NCBI GenBank assembly: GCA_900541865.1
Contig: UQLO01000021.1
Location: 1 to 51,819, forward strand
Direction of reading: 5' to 3'
Source of the DNA: an uncultured Porphyromonadaceae bacterium
GTDB lineage: Bacteria; Bacteroidota; Bacteroidia; Bacteroidales; Muribaculaceae
DNA: 51,819 bases
Shown: positions 31,413 through 40,412 of the stretch, one piece after another
How positions within the stretch are numbered: the stretch's first letter is position 1
Layout: each line of letters opens with the position of its first letter
The notes under the pieces: generated by a model
What the model was told of the DNA's origin: nothing
Database searches by the model: none
The model's input: only the letters and a program-made list of their open reading frames with translations
Translations under genes and position numbers: made by a program

Positions 31413-32900
31413 TCAATGCATTCTGTCTGAGAGGGCTCGGCGTACTTCCTCGCGGTCGTCGAAGTGCTCGGCCACGCTGCCGATGACCTGCTCCGTTTCG
31501 TGGCCCTTGCCGGCTACCAGAACAACGTCGCCCGGTTTGGCCGCCGCAACAGCCAGCGCTATAGCCTTTCGGCGGTCGGGTTCGGCGATGGCGGCTTGGC
31601 GGCGCTCCGGCTCGAGGCCGGCGAGCATTTCGTCGATGATGGCGCGGGGGTCTTCGCTGCGGGGGTTGTCGGCCGTGAGCACAAGATGACTGCAGCGGGC
31701 GTCGGCAACCTGAGCCATCAAGGGGCGCTTGCCGCGGTCGCGGTCGCCGCCGGCGCCGCACACGCACCATATATCGGCGCCGGCCGGGGCCGTCTCAGCT
31801 ATGGTGTCGAGAACGTTGACCAGAGCGTCCGGCGTGTGGGCAAAGTCGACGATGGCCGTCACGCCGTCGGCGCTCCGGAAGGGCTGGAAGCGGCCCGCTA
31901 CGGGAATCAGGCCGCTCATGGCGCGGAGTACATCCTCGCGGGGCCACCCCAGCAGCAGGGCTGCGCCGTAGACGGCCGCCAGGTTGGAGGCGTTGAAGCT
32001 GCCCACGAAAGGCACTTCCATCTCGGTGCCGTCGAAGCTCAGGAGCATGCCGTCCAGACGGTCTTCAATCAGGCGCACGCTGACGTCGGCCGCCGAACGA
32101 ACCGAGTAGTACTGCTTGCGGCGCGCCGCGCAGTTCTGCAGCATAACGGCGCCGTTGCGGTCGTCGGCATTGACGATGGCAAAGGCGCGCTCCTTGAGGC
32201 CATCGAAGAAGCTTTTCTTGGCCCTGAGGTAGGCCTCCACGGTATGGTGGTAGTCGAGGTGGTCGCGGGTGAGGTTGGTGAACACGGCGCCGTCGAAGTC
32301 GAGACCGGCTATGCGGTGCTGGTCGGCGGCGTGGCTGCTCACCTCCATAGCGGCGAAGGTGCAGCCGGCATCGACCATGCGTCGAAGCAGATTGTTGAGC
32401 TTAAGGGGATGCGGAGTGGTGTGCTCGGCGGCTTCGGAGTCGCCGTCGACGATGTTTGCCACCGTCGAAATCAACCCGGCCTTGTGGCCGAGGGCGCGGG
32501 CCAGCTCGTAGAGCAGGGTGGCTATGGTGGTTTTGCCGTTGGTGCCGGTCACGCCCACCAGGGTGAGCTCCTCGGAGGGGTCGCCGTACCACCGCGAGGC
32601 GAGGTGCCCCAAAGCGTCGCGGCTGTCGGCAACACGCACCCAAAGCACATTGCCCTGCGGCAGCGGCTCGGGAAATTCCTCCGCCACAATCACGGCAGCG
32701 CCTTTTTCGAGGGCCGACGGGATGAATTTATGGCCGTCGGAGGCAACACCGCGCACTGCCACGAAGAGAGCGCCGGCCTCGACGGCGCGGCTGTCGTCGG
32801 TAAGGGTGCTTATGGGAGCCACGGGCGCCGTACCCCGCTTTTCGAGCGGTCGGACGGCCTCGAGGAGGTCGTTTATGTCGGTTACTGTTTTCAAATCCAT
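31413..32900 (-). CDS. murE: UDP-MurNAc-L-Ala-D-Glu--meso-diaminopimelate ligase
   Basis: 495 residues from the ATG at 32900. It adds the third residue of the peptidoglycan stem peptide. The ATP loop is VTGTNGKTTIATLL near 105, and DNPRSEDP near 400 carries the DNPR motif that selects meso-diaminopimelate over lysine. The C-terminal VLVAGKGHE is also typical. It lies 33 bp after ftsI and 21 bp before mraY. A TTG start further upstream is possible but less likely. Confidence 0.95.
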   Translation of the reverse strand: MDLKTVTDINDLLEAVRPLEKRGTAPVAPISTLTDDSRAVEAGALFVAVRGVASDGHKFIPSALEKGAAVIVAEEFPEPLPQGNVLWVRVADSRDALGHLASRWYGDPSEELTLVGVTGTNGKTTIATLLYELARALGHKAGLISTVANIVDGDSEAAEHTTPHPLKLNNLLRRMVDAGCTFAAMEVSSHAADQHRIAGLDFDGAVFTNLTRDHLDYHHTVEAYLRAKKSFFDGLKERAFAIVNADDRNGAVMLQNCAARRKQYYSVRSAADVSVRLIEDRLDGMLLSFDGTEMEVPFVGSFNASNLAAVYGAALLLGWPREDVLRAMSGLIPVAGRFQPFRSADGVTAIVDFAHTPDALVNVLDTIAETAPAGADIWCVCGAGGDRDRGKRPLMAQVADARCSHLVLTADNPRSEDPRAIIDEMLAGLEPERRQAAIAEPDRRKAIALAVAAAKPGDVVLVAGKGHETEQVIGSVAEHFDDREEVRRALSDRMH

Positions 32901-32933
32901 TTGTTTCGTTTTTTCTTTTCTTAACACTCAGAC

Positions 32934-35114
32934 TCACCTAAGGTTCTTGAGCGAAAGGCGAACCTTCGTGCCGGGCGAGGCTGTCGTGCCCGCCGGGGGC
33001 GTCTGCTCGTCGACAAATCCCACTCCGGTGAACTCAACGGCATATCCGGCCTCCTCAAGATGAGTGAGGGCCTCGCGCAGGCTTACTCCGCGCACGTCCG
33101 GGACCTGGCCGGCGGGATAGCCCGTTGCCGGCTCCACGAATGTGCGCACCCGCTCCGAGCCTATGGTGGCGTGGAGGCGGCGGTTGCGCTCGGCGTCGAA
33201 GCTGGTATGCACAAGGGGCACGTTCTCGCCCGCCGGGTTGGGATGGAATTCGGGGTCTTCGTCGAGCATGCCGCGGGCATACATCTTCAGGGCCACATTC
33301 TTAAGCACCGTTCCGGAGCTTACGGCCGGGCCGCGGTAGGGCATCTTGGGGTCGGAGATGACCACGATGCAGGTGTACTTCGGACTCTCGTAGGGGAAGA
33401 AGCCGCAGAAAGTAACTCGGTAGTGGCCTTCGAGATAACCGCCGCGCCAGCCCGGTATGTCGAGGTAGCGGCCGTCGGGGCCTTTAGGCTTTTCGAGGGC
33501 TATTTTGGAGGTGCCTGTTTTGCCTGCAATCTCCACTATGGGGTTGCGGAGCGCCTTGGCCGTGCCGCCCTGCTCCCAGACTACATCGTGCATCTGTCGG
33601 CGGAGCTCGCGGGCCTGCTCGGGAGTGAGTATGCTCTCGCGGACGTAGCTGCAGGGAATCACCGAGTCAACGCCGGCCGGCGTGCGCAGCCCCTTGACAA
33701 GGCGCGGGCGCACGAAGCGGCCGTCGTTGGCGATGGCGTTGTAGAAGGCGCAGGTGTAGAGCGGGGGTATCATCGTGCTGTAGCCGAACACCATGCGGCT
33801 GAGGTTGATGCGCCCCTCGTTGTTGTTGGTCAGCATAGGGAAGTAGGGGCGCCGCTCGCGCGCTATGCCCGTTCCCAGCCGGTCGAAAAAGCCCATTTCG
33901 GCGAGGCGCTCGCGGAAGAGGTTGGGGTTGTTTTCGTACTGCGGCATACTCATACGCACCATGCCGATGTTCGACGAATACTCCATGAACCGGCGCACAG
34001 GCAGCGTGCCCGGCGAATGGGTGTCGCGGATGGGGCGGTTGATGATGTAGCTGTAGGAGTGGCCGATGGGGTATACGCGGTCGAGGTCGGCATAGCCGTG
34101 GCGAAGGGCGACGGCCATACTCATCACCTTCATCACCGAGCCCGGCTCGTAGCCCTCGACGATGCGGTTCAGGGCCGGTATATAGCGCGGCGTGGCCGCC
34201 GTACTGTCGCGCTCGAGATTGCTGAGGGCCTTGATGTCGCCGGTGGCAACCTCCATAATCATGGCAGTGCCCCAGTCGGCGTTGGCGGCTATGAGCATCT
34301 CGCCGAGTTCGCTCTCGAGGATGTCCTGCACGGTGATGTCGATGGTGGTGGTGACGTCGTAGCCGTCGATTGCCGGAGTATCGACCGCCATATAGGTGCC
34401 TCGGGTGCCTATTCGGCGCCGCTTCACGCCGGGCACGCCGTAGAGCAGCGTGTCCAGAGCGCACTCCAGGCCGCTGCGGCCTATCACGCGGGAGTCTTCG
34501 GCCGTCATACCCACGCGCCCCACACTAAGTCGGGCCATCTCGCCGAAGGGGTAGCTGCGCACCATCTCCGGCTCTATCACAAGGCCGGTGAAGGCACTGT
34601 TGCGCCAGCGCCGGAAGAAGGGCAGTTGCCGTGCGCGGTTGGCCTGCTCCAGGGTGACTTTCTTGGCTATGCTCCAGCCTCGCGAACGCTGCGACTTGGG
34701 CACCCCGATGCCGGCGCGCAGATGGCGTTCCCAGCCCTCGCGGGTACGCGTGGGGAAGTACTTGGCCAGACTGTCGGCGAGCATGGGTATGGAGTCGGAG
34801 AACTCGATGATTTTGAACGACGGCGTGCGCAGGTCGATGCGCACGTTGTAGTAGCACAGGTTGGTGGCCAGTATGGAGCCGTCGGCGGCGAGGATATCGC
34901 CGCGGGAGGGCACTATCACGGCGCGCTTGCTCAGCGTGGAGGCCGCCATGCGGTTCCAGTCGGCCGAGTGCACCGTGGTGGTACGTATGAGGTAGAAAGC
35001 CACTCCCAAGGCAATGGCCAGGCAGAGCACCCAGATAATGCTGAAGCGGCCCGCCATGAAGAGCTGGCGCGGCAGGATGCGGCTTTTCGGTTTCTTTTGG
35101 TTTTCTTTTTCCAT
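32934..35114 (-). CDS. ftsI: Division-specific penicillin-binding protein (FtsI/PBP3 type) with one PASTA domain
   Basis: 726 residues. One N-terminal membrane helix (about 20-42), a pedestal domain, and a transpeptidase domain with SxxK as GSVMK (in EPGSVMKVMSM), SxN as SSN (in YSSNIGM) and KTGTS. A single PASTA domain closes the protein (about 665-726, VPDVRGVSLREALTHLEEAG). It cross-links septal peptidoglycan in the periplasm together with FtsW. Bacteroidota FtsI proteins commonly carry this PASTA tail. It is between the FtsL-like gene and murE. Confidence 0.95.
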   Translation of the reverse strand: MEKENQKKPKSRILPRQLFMAGRFSIIWVLCLAIALGVAFYLIRTTTVHSADWNRMAASTLSKRAVIVPSRGDILAADGSILATNLCYYNVRIDLRTPSFKIIEFSDSIPMLADSLAKYFPTRTREGWERHLRAGIGVPKSQRSRGWSIAKKVTLEQANRARQLPFFRRWRNSAFTGLVIEPEMVRSYPFGEMARLSVGRVGMTAEDSRVIGRSGLECALDTLLYGVPGVKRRRIGTRGTYMAVDTPAIDGYDVTTTIDITVQDILESELGEMLIAANADWGTAMIMEVATGDIKALSNLERDSTAATPRYIPALNRIVEGYEPGSVMKVMSMAVALRHGYADLDRVYPIGHSYSYIINRPIRDTHSPGTLPVRRFMEYSSNIGMVRMSMPQYENNPNLFRERLAEMGFFDRLGTGIARERRPYFPMLTNNNEGRINLSRMVFGYSTMIPPLYTCAFYNAIANDGRFVRPRLVKGLRTPAGVDSVIPCSYVRESILTPEQARELRRQMHDVVWEQGGTAKALRNPIVEIAGKTGTSKIALEKPKGPDGRYLDIPGWRGGYLEGHYRVTFCGFFPYESPKYTCIVVISDPKMPYRGPAVSSGTVLKNVALKMYARGMLDEDPEFHPNPAGENVPLVHTSFDAERNRRLHATIGSERVRTFVEPATGYPAGQVPDVRGVSLREALTHLEEAGYAVEFTGVGFVDEQTPPAGTTASPGTKVRLSLKNLR

Positions 35115-35135
35115 ATTGCGGGAGAGGGTGGCGGG

Positions 35136-35492
35136 TCAGAGGTAGACAATGCCGGGTCGCGCGTCGGGTGTGGCTTCCGGAACGTCCAGGCCCAGGTTGA
35201 GAGAGTCGACAAGGCGGCGCATGGCCGATTCGCGGGTCAGGGTATGGTAGCGGGAGAGTTCCTGCTGCTTGTATGTGCGGGCCACTTCAATCTGGCGGTT
35301 GAGGCTCCGGATGGTGTTCTCGGTGGTGGCGTGGTCGAAGCGGGTGGCGATGAAGAGCATGGCCGTGATGATGGTGAACACCGTGACGAAGAAATGCCGC
35401 TTGAAGAAACGGCTGTCGACGGTGTCGCCCTGGGCAACGGCTTTTGCGCCGCGCCCTACCTTGCTCATGCCTTTTTTGAGGTCTATTTTCAT
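35136..35492 (-). CDS. ftsL: FtsL-like cell-division protein
   Basis: 118 residues, bitopic: a basic N-terminal tail (MKIDLKKGMSKVGRGAKAVAQGD), one membrane helix (HFFVTVFTIITAMLFIATRF, about 33-52) and a periplasmic leucine-zipper-like helix (TTENTIRSLNRQIEVARTYKQQELSRYHTL). Position between rsmH and ftsI and topology identify it as the FtsL equivalent, which joins FtsB and FtsQ to activate FtsWI. Sequence conservation in this family is low, so the call relies on synteny. Confidence 0.85.
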   Translation of the reverse strand: MKIDLKKGMSKVGRGAKAVAQGDTVDSRFFKRHFFVTVFTIITAMLFIATRFDHATTENTIRSLNRQIEVARTYKQQELSRYHTLTRESAMRRLVDSLNLGLDVPEATPDARPGIVYL

Positions 35493-35510
35493 AAGAAGAG
35501 AGGTGCCGGG

Positions 35511-36446
35511 TTAGAGTTCTGTTTCTGTTCTGAGGCCAACGCGCAGCTTGGCGCTGCGGCTGCGCGGGTTGCGCTCTATTTCGTCGGCATCAGGCACGAT
35601 GGGCTTGGAGAAGAGCGGCTCGACGGGCACTTCGACGCGCCCGAATATGTCGGTCGCCGGGCGTGTGCCATCGGTGCGCCCGGTGCGCAGAAAGTTTTTC
35701 ACCATCCGGTCTTCGAGCGAGTGGTAAGTAATAACGGCGAGGCGTCCACCCGGGCGAAGCACCTTCAACGAGGCCTCCAGAAGTGCCTCCAGGGCCTTCA
35801 TCTCGCCGTTGACCTCAATGCGCAGAGCCTGGAAGAGCTGCGCCAGCTCCTGCTTGAGGTTGGCCGGGCTCAGCAGCGGCGTGGCAAGCTCGACAAGGCG
35901 CGAGGTGGTGTCGACGGCCTTGGTCCGGCGAGCCTTGACCAGGGCGGCGGCCAGACGTTTGGCCTGACGCAACTCGCCGTAGAGCTTGAATATAGTTGCC
36001 AGATTTTCCTCGGAAGCCTCGGCAAGCAGCGAAGCCGCCGTAAGGTCCGACTGGCGACCCATACGCATGTCGAGCGGGGCGTCCGCGCGGAATGAGAAGC
36101 CGCGGGTGGCGTCGTCGAAGTGGTGGAACGACACACCCAAATCGGCCAACACACCGTCGACGCGCCCCAGCGCGCCGTAGTAGCGCATATAGTTCGCAAG
36201 GTGCCGGAAGTCGCCGTGAACGGGGGTGAAAACGTCGGTCGGAACGGCGCGCTCTATAGCCTCGGAGTCGCGGTCGAGCGAGTAGAGGGCGCCGCTACCC
36301 TGAAGGGCCTCGGCGATGGCGCGGCTGTGGCCCCCGCCCCCAAGGGTGCAGTCAACATAGATGCCACCCGGTTTAACAGCCAGGGCGTCAATAGTTTGCG
36401 GCAAAAGGGCCGGTATATGGTAGGGAGTATTTTCCATTGTGCTCAT
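35511..36446 (-). CDS. rsmH: 16S rRNA (cytosine-1402 N4) methyltransferase
   Basis: 311 residues from the ATG at 36446 (a second ATG nine bases on would give 308). The SAM motif YVDCTLGGGGHSRAI, LADLGVSFHHFDD, the GFSFRADAPLDMRM segment and the C-terminal RSRSAKLRVGLR are all RsmH signatures. It methylates C1402 in the 30S P site. It is the first gene of the dcw cluster here; mraZ, normally just upstream, is missing. A TAATTTTG motif lies only 9 bp before the first ATG. Confidence 0.95.
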   Translation of the reverse strand: MSTMENTPYHIPALLPQTIDALAVKPGGIYVDCTLGGGGHSRAIAEALQGSGALYSLDRDSEAIERAVPTDVFTPVHGDFRHLANYMRYYGALGRVDGVLADLGVSFHHFDDATRGFSFRADAPLDMRMGRQSDLTAASLLAEASEENLATIFKLYGELRQAKRLAAALVKARRTKAVDTTSRLVELATPLLSPANLKQELAQLFQALRIEVNGEMKALEALLEASLKVLRPGGRLAVITYHSLEDRMVKNFLRTGRTDGTRPATDIFGRVEVPVEPLFSKPIVPDADEIERNPRSRSAKLRVGLRTETEL

Positions 36447-36454
36447 TCAGACTT

Positions 36455-36462
36455 CAAAATTA
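36455..36462 (-). promoter_or_regulatory. Possible -7 promoter element of the dcw cluster
   Basis: Minus-strand TAATTTTG at 36462-36455. No TTTG is found at the expected distance. If used, the transcript starts near the first ATG of rsmH, which would favour the second ATG at 36437 as the real start. Confidence 0.4.
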
Positions 36463-36588
36463 ACTATTATTACGCAATTAAAAGCCCTGTCGGCTGTCTT
36501 TTAACAAAAAAACTTATCAACATCTCAACCAACCCCACATCGAACCCCATCTACAACCACCTCCGGCAGCGTTTTTTTGCTTCACTTT

Positions 36589-36620
36589 TTTGTGAATTTG
36601 AAAAACTTTCTCTAACTTTG
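36589..36620 (+). promoter_or_regulatory. Promoter of the higBA toxin-antitoxin operon
   Basis: TTTG at 36589-36592, a 20-bp spacer, then TAACTTTG at 36613-36620: a full match to the Bacteroidota consensus. The toxin ATG is 19 bp beyond it. HigA-type antitoxins usually bind here to repress the operon. Confidence 0.8.
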
Positions 36621-36638
36621 TGGCATTAAATCTATTAT

Positions 36639-36956
36639 ATGATAGTCACTTTTGAAGAAGTATACCTCAAAGAGTTGTATGAAAGCGGCAAGTCTTCTGA
36701 CAAGAAGCACCGCTTTCAGCCCAATATAACTAAACGATATAAGGATAGAGTCAACCTTTTGAAGAAAGTAGCTTCTAAAGAAGAACTTTATCCCATCAAA
36801 TCGCTTCATTTTGAGGCTTTGGTAGGTGATAAGAAAGGATTGTTTTCAATTCGGGTAAATGACCGATATCGAGTTGAGTTTTCGTTAAACGAAAATATTG
36901 AGCATCCCATTTTGACTATCTGCAATATTGTTGAACTTTCAAACCATTATGAATAA
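36639..36956 (+). CDS. higB: HigB/RelE-type toxin
   Basis: 105 residues. Basic RelE-fold protein with the family pattern FQPNITKRYKDRVNLLKKVAS, YPIKSLHFEALVGDKKGLFSIRVNDRYRVEFSL and a final ILTICNIVELSNHYE. Members cut mRNA on the ribosome. Toxin-before-antitoxin order and the 8-bp overlap with the following HTH gene are the higBA arrangement. The gene is clearly AT-richer than its neighbours, which suggests acquisition by transfer. Confidence 0.9.
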   Translation: MIVTFEEVYLKELYESGKSSDKKHRFQPNITKRYKDRVNLLKKVASKEELYPIKSLHFEALVGDKKGLFSIRVNDRYRVEFSLNENIEHPILTICNIVELSNHYE

Positions 36957-37302
36957 TATGACAAATCTTCCCGAAATAGAGCCTTCGATGATAGCAAACA
37001 ATCTGACGCCTTTCGAACCGACCCATCCCGGGTCTCTGATACGCGAAGAATTGGAGGAACGCAAAATGACGCAGGCAAGACTTGCCCAACAAATCGGTGT
37101 TTCGCCTTCGTTCCTCAACGAGGTTGTAAACGGAAAGCGAGCCGTCAATACTGAGCTGGCTCTCCTGCTTGAAGCCGCTCTCGGAATTGCGGCTCATATT
37201 TGGCTTGACTTGCAGGCCGACTATAATATGCAGATTGCCAAGTCGGATGCCTCGTTTATGAGCAAGCTTGCGCATATTCGTCGCATCGCAGCCGTTCTTT
37301 GA
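36949..37302 (+). CDS. higA: HigA antitoxin, XRE-family HTH protein
   Basis: 117 residues from the ATG at 36949. HPGSLIREELEERKMTQARLAQQIGVSPSFLNEVVNGKRAVNTELALLLEAALGI (about 32-85) is the helix-turn-helix with the HPG opening typical of HigA. The C-terminal helix ends SKLAHIRRIAAVL. It neutralises HigB and represses the operon. An ATG at 36958 is a second possible start. Confidence 0.9.
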   Translation: MNNMTNLPEIEPSMIANNLTPFEPTHPGSLIREELEERKMTQARLAQQIGVSPSFLNEVVNGKRAVNTELALLLEAALGIAAHIWLDLQADYNMQIAKSDASFMSKLAHIRRIAAVL

Positions 37303-37332
37303 CTATTAATTGTCTCCGGAGGCGGTTTGGGA

Positions 37333-37364
37333 TTTGGCCGTTTGGGTTAAGTTGCGTATCTTTG
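37333..37364 (+). promoter_or_regulatory. Promoter of the SpoU methyltransferase/LD-carboxypeptidase pair
   Basis: TTTG at 37333-37336, a 20-bp spacer and TATCTTTG at 37357-37364, with the ATG at 37385. Confidence 0.75.
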
Positions 37365-37384
37365 CCTCGCAAACCGGCTCGACT

Positions 37385-37921
37385 ATGGATAAGAAAACAA
37401 TCTGGGATATGAACCGCCTCAGCGTAGAGGCCTTCCGCTCTCAACCGAAGGCTCCCCTCGCCGTGGTGGTCGACAATGTGCGCTCCCTCAACAATATAGG
37501 CTCTATTTTCCGCACTTCCGACGGCTTTGCGGCATCAAAAGTGGTGCTCTGCGGTATCTCGGCATGCCCGCCCTCGCCCGAAATACACAAAACGGCTCTC
37601 GGAGCCGAACTGAGCGTGGAATGGGAGTATTTCGCCGACACTATCGACGCCCTGGGGGCCCTCAAGGCCGATGGCTGGACTATCGTATGCCTGGAGCAGG
37701 TGGCCCAAAGCGTTATGCTTCAGGATTTCACGCCGGACCCCACGAAGCGATATGCCATCGTGGTCGGAAACGAGGTCGACGGCGTCGCCCAGCAGGTGGT
37801 CGATGCCGCCGATATGTGGCTCGAAATTCCCCAAAGCGGCACCAAACACTCCCTCAATGTGGCCGTCAGCGCCGCTCTGGCGATGTGGCCGGTCTATTCA
37901 ACGTTTTTGAAAAACAGCTAA
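37385..37921 (+). CDS. SpoU/TrmH-family RNA 2'-O-methyltransferase
   Basis: 178 residues with the SPOUT knot fold: motif 1 VVVDNVRSLNNIGSIFRTSDGF (near 23-45), motif 2 YAIVVGNEVDGV (near 120) and motif 3 LEIPQSGTKHSLNVAVSAALAMW (near 145). It transfers a methyl group to a ribose 2'-OH in tRNA or rRNA; the exact target is not readable. It lacks the N-terminal L30e-like RNA-binding domain of RlmB, so it is a compact form. The ATG at 37385 is chosen from the promoter position and motif 1 spacing. It is followed after 2 bp by the carboxypeptidase gene. Confidence 0.9.
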   Translation: MDKKTIWDMNRLSVEAFRSQPKAPLAVVVDNVRSLNNIGSIFRTSDGFAASKVVLCGISACPPSPEIHKTALGAELSVEWEYFADTIDALGALKADGWTIVCLEQVAQSVMLQDFTPDPTKRYAIVVGNEVDGVAQQVVDAADMWLEIPQSGTKHSLNVAVSAALAMWPVYSTFLKNS

Positions 37922-37923
37922 TT

Positions 37924-38826
37924 ATGATAAAGTTTCCTTCCTCTCTTCAGCCGGGCGACAAGATTGCCATCGCCTCGCCGGCCGGTCCTATCGAAGCCGC
38001 CAAAGTCGAAGGCGCCGTCGCTCAGCTGCGCGCACAGGGCTGGGACCCCGTGGTGATGCCCCATGCCCTGGGACGCTCCGGAAACTACAGCGGCACTGCC
38101 GACGAACGCTACGCCGATATGGCCGAGGCTCTTACAAATCCCCAATACAGGGCCGTGCTTTGCTCGCGCGGAGGCTACGGTGTGGTACACATCATGGACC
38201 GCTTGGCCCGCCTCCCTCTGGCCGACGACCCCAAATGGGTGATCGGCTTCTCCGATATCTCCGCTATGCACGCCCTGATGGCAAGCAAGGGCATAGCCAG
38301 CCTCCACGCTCCCATGGCTGCCCAGATCCTCAAGGGCGAGGCCGACCCCGACACGGCCGCCATCTTCGGAATCCTCCGAGGCGAACGCCCAGCGTACTCC
38401 TTCCCTGCCCACGACTACGACCGCCGGGGCATTGCCTCCGGCACGCTCTACGGCGGCAATATGGCTGTGCTTGCCGAACTTATCTCCACCCCCTACGACA
38501 TTCTGCGCCCTGACACTATCCTCTTTCTCGAGGACGTTTCGGAGCCTATCTACAAGATTGAACGAATTTTCTACCAGCTGCGTCTCAACGGCGTCCTCGA
38601 CGGCATCCGCGGTCTCATCGTCGGCCAATTCACTGACTACAGGCCCGATGCATCCTACCGGGATATGGAGACGATGATACGCGACGTAACCGCCGGTCTT
38701 CGCTGCCCGGTGGCCTTCAACGTGCCGGTGGGACACGTAGACCATAATCTTCCCCTCATAGAGGGCGCAACGGCGACCCTGAAGGTGTCGCCATCGGGCA
38801 CAAACTCAATCATTTTCCACCGCTAA
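37924..38826 (+). CDS. Muramoyltetrapeptide LD-carboxypeptidase (peptidase S66)
   Basis: 300 residues. The family opening LQPGDKIAIASPAGPI, CSRGGYGVVHIMDRL, and WVIGFSDISAMHALM (nucleophile serine in GFSD) are present, along with FLEDVSEPIYKIER (catalytic Glu) and VPVGHVDHNLPLIEG (catalytic His). It removes the terminal D-Ala from cytoplasmic murein tetrapeptides during recycling. No signal peptide is present, in line with this. Its end overlaps the convergent lpxB end by 17 bp. Confidence 0.93.
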   Translation: MIKFPSSLQPGDKIAIASPAGPIEAAKVEGAVAQLRAQGWDPVVMPHALGRSGNYSGTADERYADMAEALTNPQYRAVLCSRGGYGVVHIMDRLARLPLADDPKWVIGFSDISAMHALMASKGIASLHAPMAAQILKGEADPDTAAIFGILRGERPAYSFPAHDYDRRGIASGTLYGGNMAVLAELISTPYDILRPDTILFLEDVSEPIYKIERIFYQLRLNGVLDGIRGLIVGQFTDYRPDASYRDMETMIRDVTAGLRCPVAFNVPVGHVDHNLPLIEGATATLKVSPSGTNSIIFHR

Positions 38827-39943
38827 GGTCGCTGACGATGGCTTCTGCCGTGGCGGCGGCAGCGTCGCCCGTGCCGAGTATGCTGCGGATGCGGGCGTAG
38901 CCCTCGAGTTGGGCGGCGCGCTCCGGCGTGTCGGTCAGCAAGGGTCGCAGGGCGTCGGCGGTGGCGTCGACGGTGCAGAGGTGCTCGAGCAGCTCGGGGA
39001 TGACGGCGCTGTCGGCTATGAGGTTGGGCAGGGTGACGTACTTGACATCCAGCACTTTCTCCATCACTTTGTATGTGATTTTGCTGCCCCCGCCTCGATA
39101 GAGAGCCACCTGCGGCACGCCCGCGAGGGCACATTCGAGGGTCGCGGTGCCCGACGTCACCAAAGCCGCCCGGCAGTGCGTAAGTATCTGGCAGGCATGC
39201 GGATAGCGTAGCACCGGAAGCTTGTTCGAACATTCGGCGTAGAAACTGTCGTCGATTCCCGGCGCACCCACTATCACTCCGCGGTACTGCGGGAACTGGT
39301 CGAGAGCTCTGGTCATGATTTTGAGGTTGTTGCGTATCTCGGCTTTGCGGCTGCCCGGCATCAGCGCCACTAAGGGTCGCGGACGAAGTTTGTTTTTGGC
39401 CAGGAAGTCGACGTTAGGCTCGGCGTCCTGCAGGGCAGCATCTACCTCGGCCACGGAGGGGTTGCCCACGTAGACGGCTTCGGCGCGGTTGGCGCGGTAG
39501 AATTCCGGCTCGAAGGGGAAGATGGCGAAGACGCGGCGTACGTGCTTCCGGATTTCTTTGACGCGCCATTTCTTCCACGCCCATATTTTCGGAGGTATGT
39601 AGTAGTAGACCGGTATTCGCGCCTTGTAGGCCGTCTCGGCAACCTTGAGGTTGAAGCTCGGATAGTCCAGCAGAATGAGGGCGTCCGGCCGCGCAGCAAG
39701 CAGCGCCCGGCGTGCCGTGCTCAGGTTGCGCCGCACCGCCCCTAAATTGCGAATAACTTCCGAGAAGCCCATGTAGGCCATCTCGCGGTAGTGCACCAGA
39801 GGCTGCTCACCGCAAGCCGCCGCCATGGCGTCGCCGCCGAGGAAGGTTATGGTTGCGTCGGGGTCGCGCTCCAGTATAGCCCGGATGAGATGGCTGCCGT
39901 GGAGGTCGCCGGAGGCTTCGCCGGCTATGAGGAAGTAATGCAC
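38810..39943 (-). CDS. lpxB: Lipid-A-disaccharide synthase
   Basis: 377 residues, GT19 family. It links UDP-2,3-diacylglucosamine and lipid X to make the lipid A disaccharide at the inner membrane. Segments are YFLIAGEASGDLHGSHLI, LLDYPSFNLKVAETA, YYIPPKIWAWKKWRVKEI and VALMPGSRKAEI. The start codon is GTG at 39943 because the conserved HYFLIAGEASGD follows at once and no ATG is near. It is 10 bp after tadA, so the two are probably co-transcribed from the rnz side. Confidence 0.95.
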   Translation of the reverse strand: MHYFLIAGEASGDLHGSHLIRAILERDPDATITFLGGDAMAAACGEQPLVHYREMAYMGFSEVIRNLGAVRRNLSTARRALLAARPDALILLDYPSFNLKVAETAYKARIPVYYYIPPKIWAWKKWRVKEIRKHVRRVFAIFPFEPEFYRANRAEAVYVGNPSVAEVDAALQDAEPNVDFLAKNKLRPRPLVALMPGSRKAEIRNNLKIMTRALDQFPQYRGVIVGAPGIDDSFYAECSNKLPVLRYPHACQILTHCRAALVTSGTATLECALAGVPQVALYRGGGSKITYKVMEKVLDVKYVTLPNLIADSAVIPELLEHLCTVDATADALRPLLTDTPERAAQLEGYARIRSILGTGDAAAATAEAIVSDLSGGK

Positions 39944-39953
39944 TGCTTTGCTG

Positions 39954-40412
39954 TTATTTGGTTCTACGTTTAAGAAAAAAATCGCGCATCAGAGCCGCAC
40001 ATTCGTCCTGACGCACGCCCGTGACCACCTCGGCGCGGGGATGAAAGAAAGAAGCGCCCGGGCGCTGCAGGGTAGTGTAGCCGCGCTTTGTGTCGGGCGC
40101 GCCCACCACGATGCGGCGTATTTGGCTCCAGCCGATGGCACCGGCGCACATCGGGCACGGCTCCACCGTGACGTAGAGCGTGGCTTCGGTGAGGTATTTG
40201 CCGCCGGTGGCGTTGGCGGCCGCGCTCAGGGCGAGCATCTCGGCGTGCGCCGTGATGTCGTGAAGCCGCTCGGTCTGGTTGTGGCCCTTGCCGAGGATGC
40301 GCTCGCCGGCAGCCACCACGGCGCCTACGGGAATCTCGCCCTCGGAGGCCGCCTGACGCGCTTCTGCAAGGGCAAGCCCCATGTAGTATTCGTCGGTGAA
40401 GGTGCCGTCCAT
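39954..40412 (-). CDS. tadA: tRNA-specific adenosine-34 deaminase (nucleoside deaminase)
   Basis: 152 residues. The zinc motif is HAEM (catalytic Glu) and PCPMCAGA, with the preceding DITAHAEMLALSAAA typical of TadA. It makes inosine at the wobble base of tRNA-Arg(ACG). The start overlaps the rnz stop by one base (TGATG). A guanine deaminase role is a less likely alternative. Confidence 0.92.
   Translation of the reverse strand: MDGTFTDEYYMGLALAEARQAASEGEIPVGAVVAAGERILGKGHNQTERLHDITAHAEMLALSAAANATGGKYLTEATLYVTVEPCPMCAGAIGWSQIRRIVVGAPDTKRGYTTLQRPGASFFHPRAEVVTGVRQDECAALMRDFFLKRRTK

Noticed and set aside
33060..36095. 1011-codon open frame antisense to ftsI, ftsL and rsmH
   Set aside because: Shadow of high-GC coding sequence; the sense strand encodes well-conserved division genes and no protein family is recognisable in the antisense frame.
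36509..36520. DnaA-box-like TTATCAACA near rsmH (replication origin)
   Set aside because: Single weak match, with no cluster of boxes and no dnaA or dnaN nearby.
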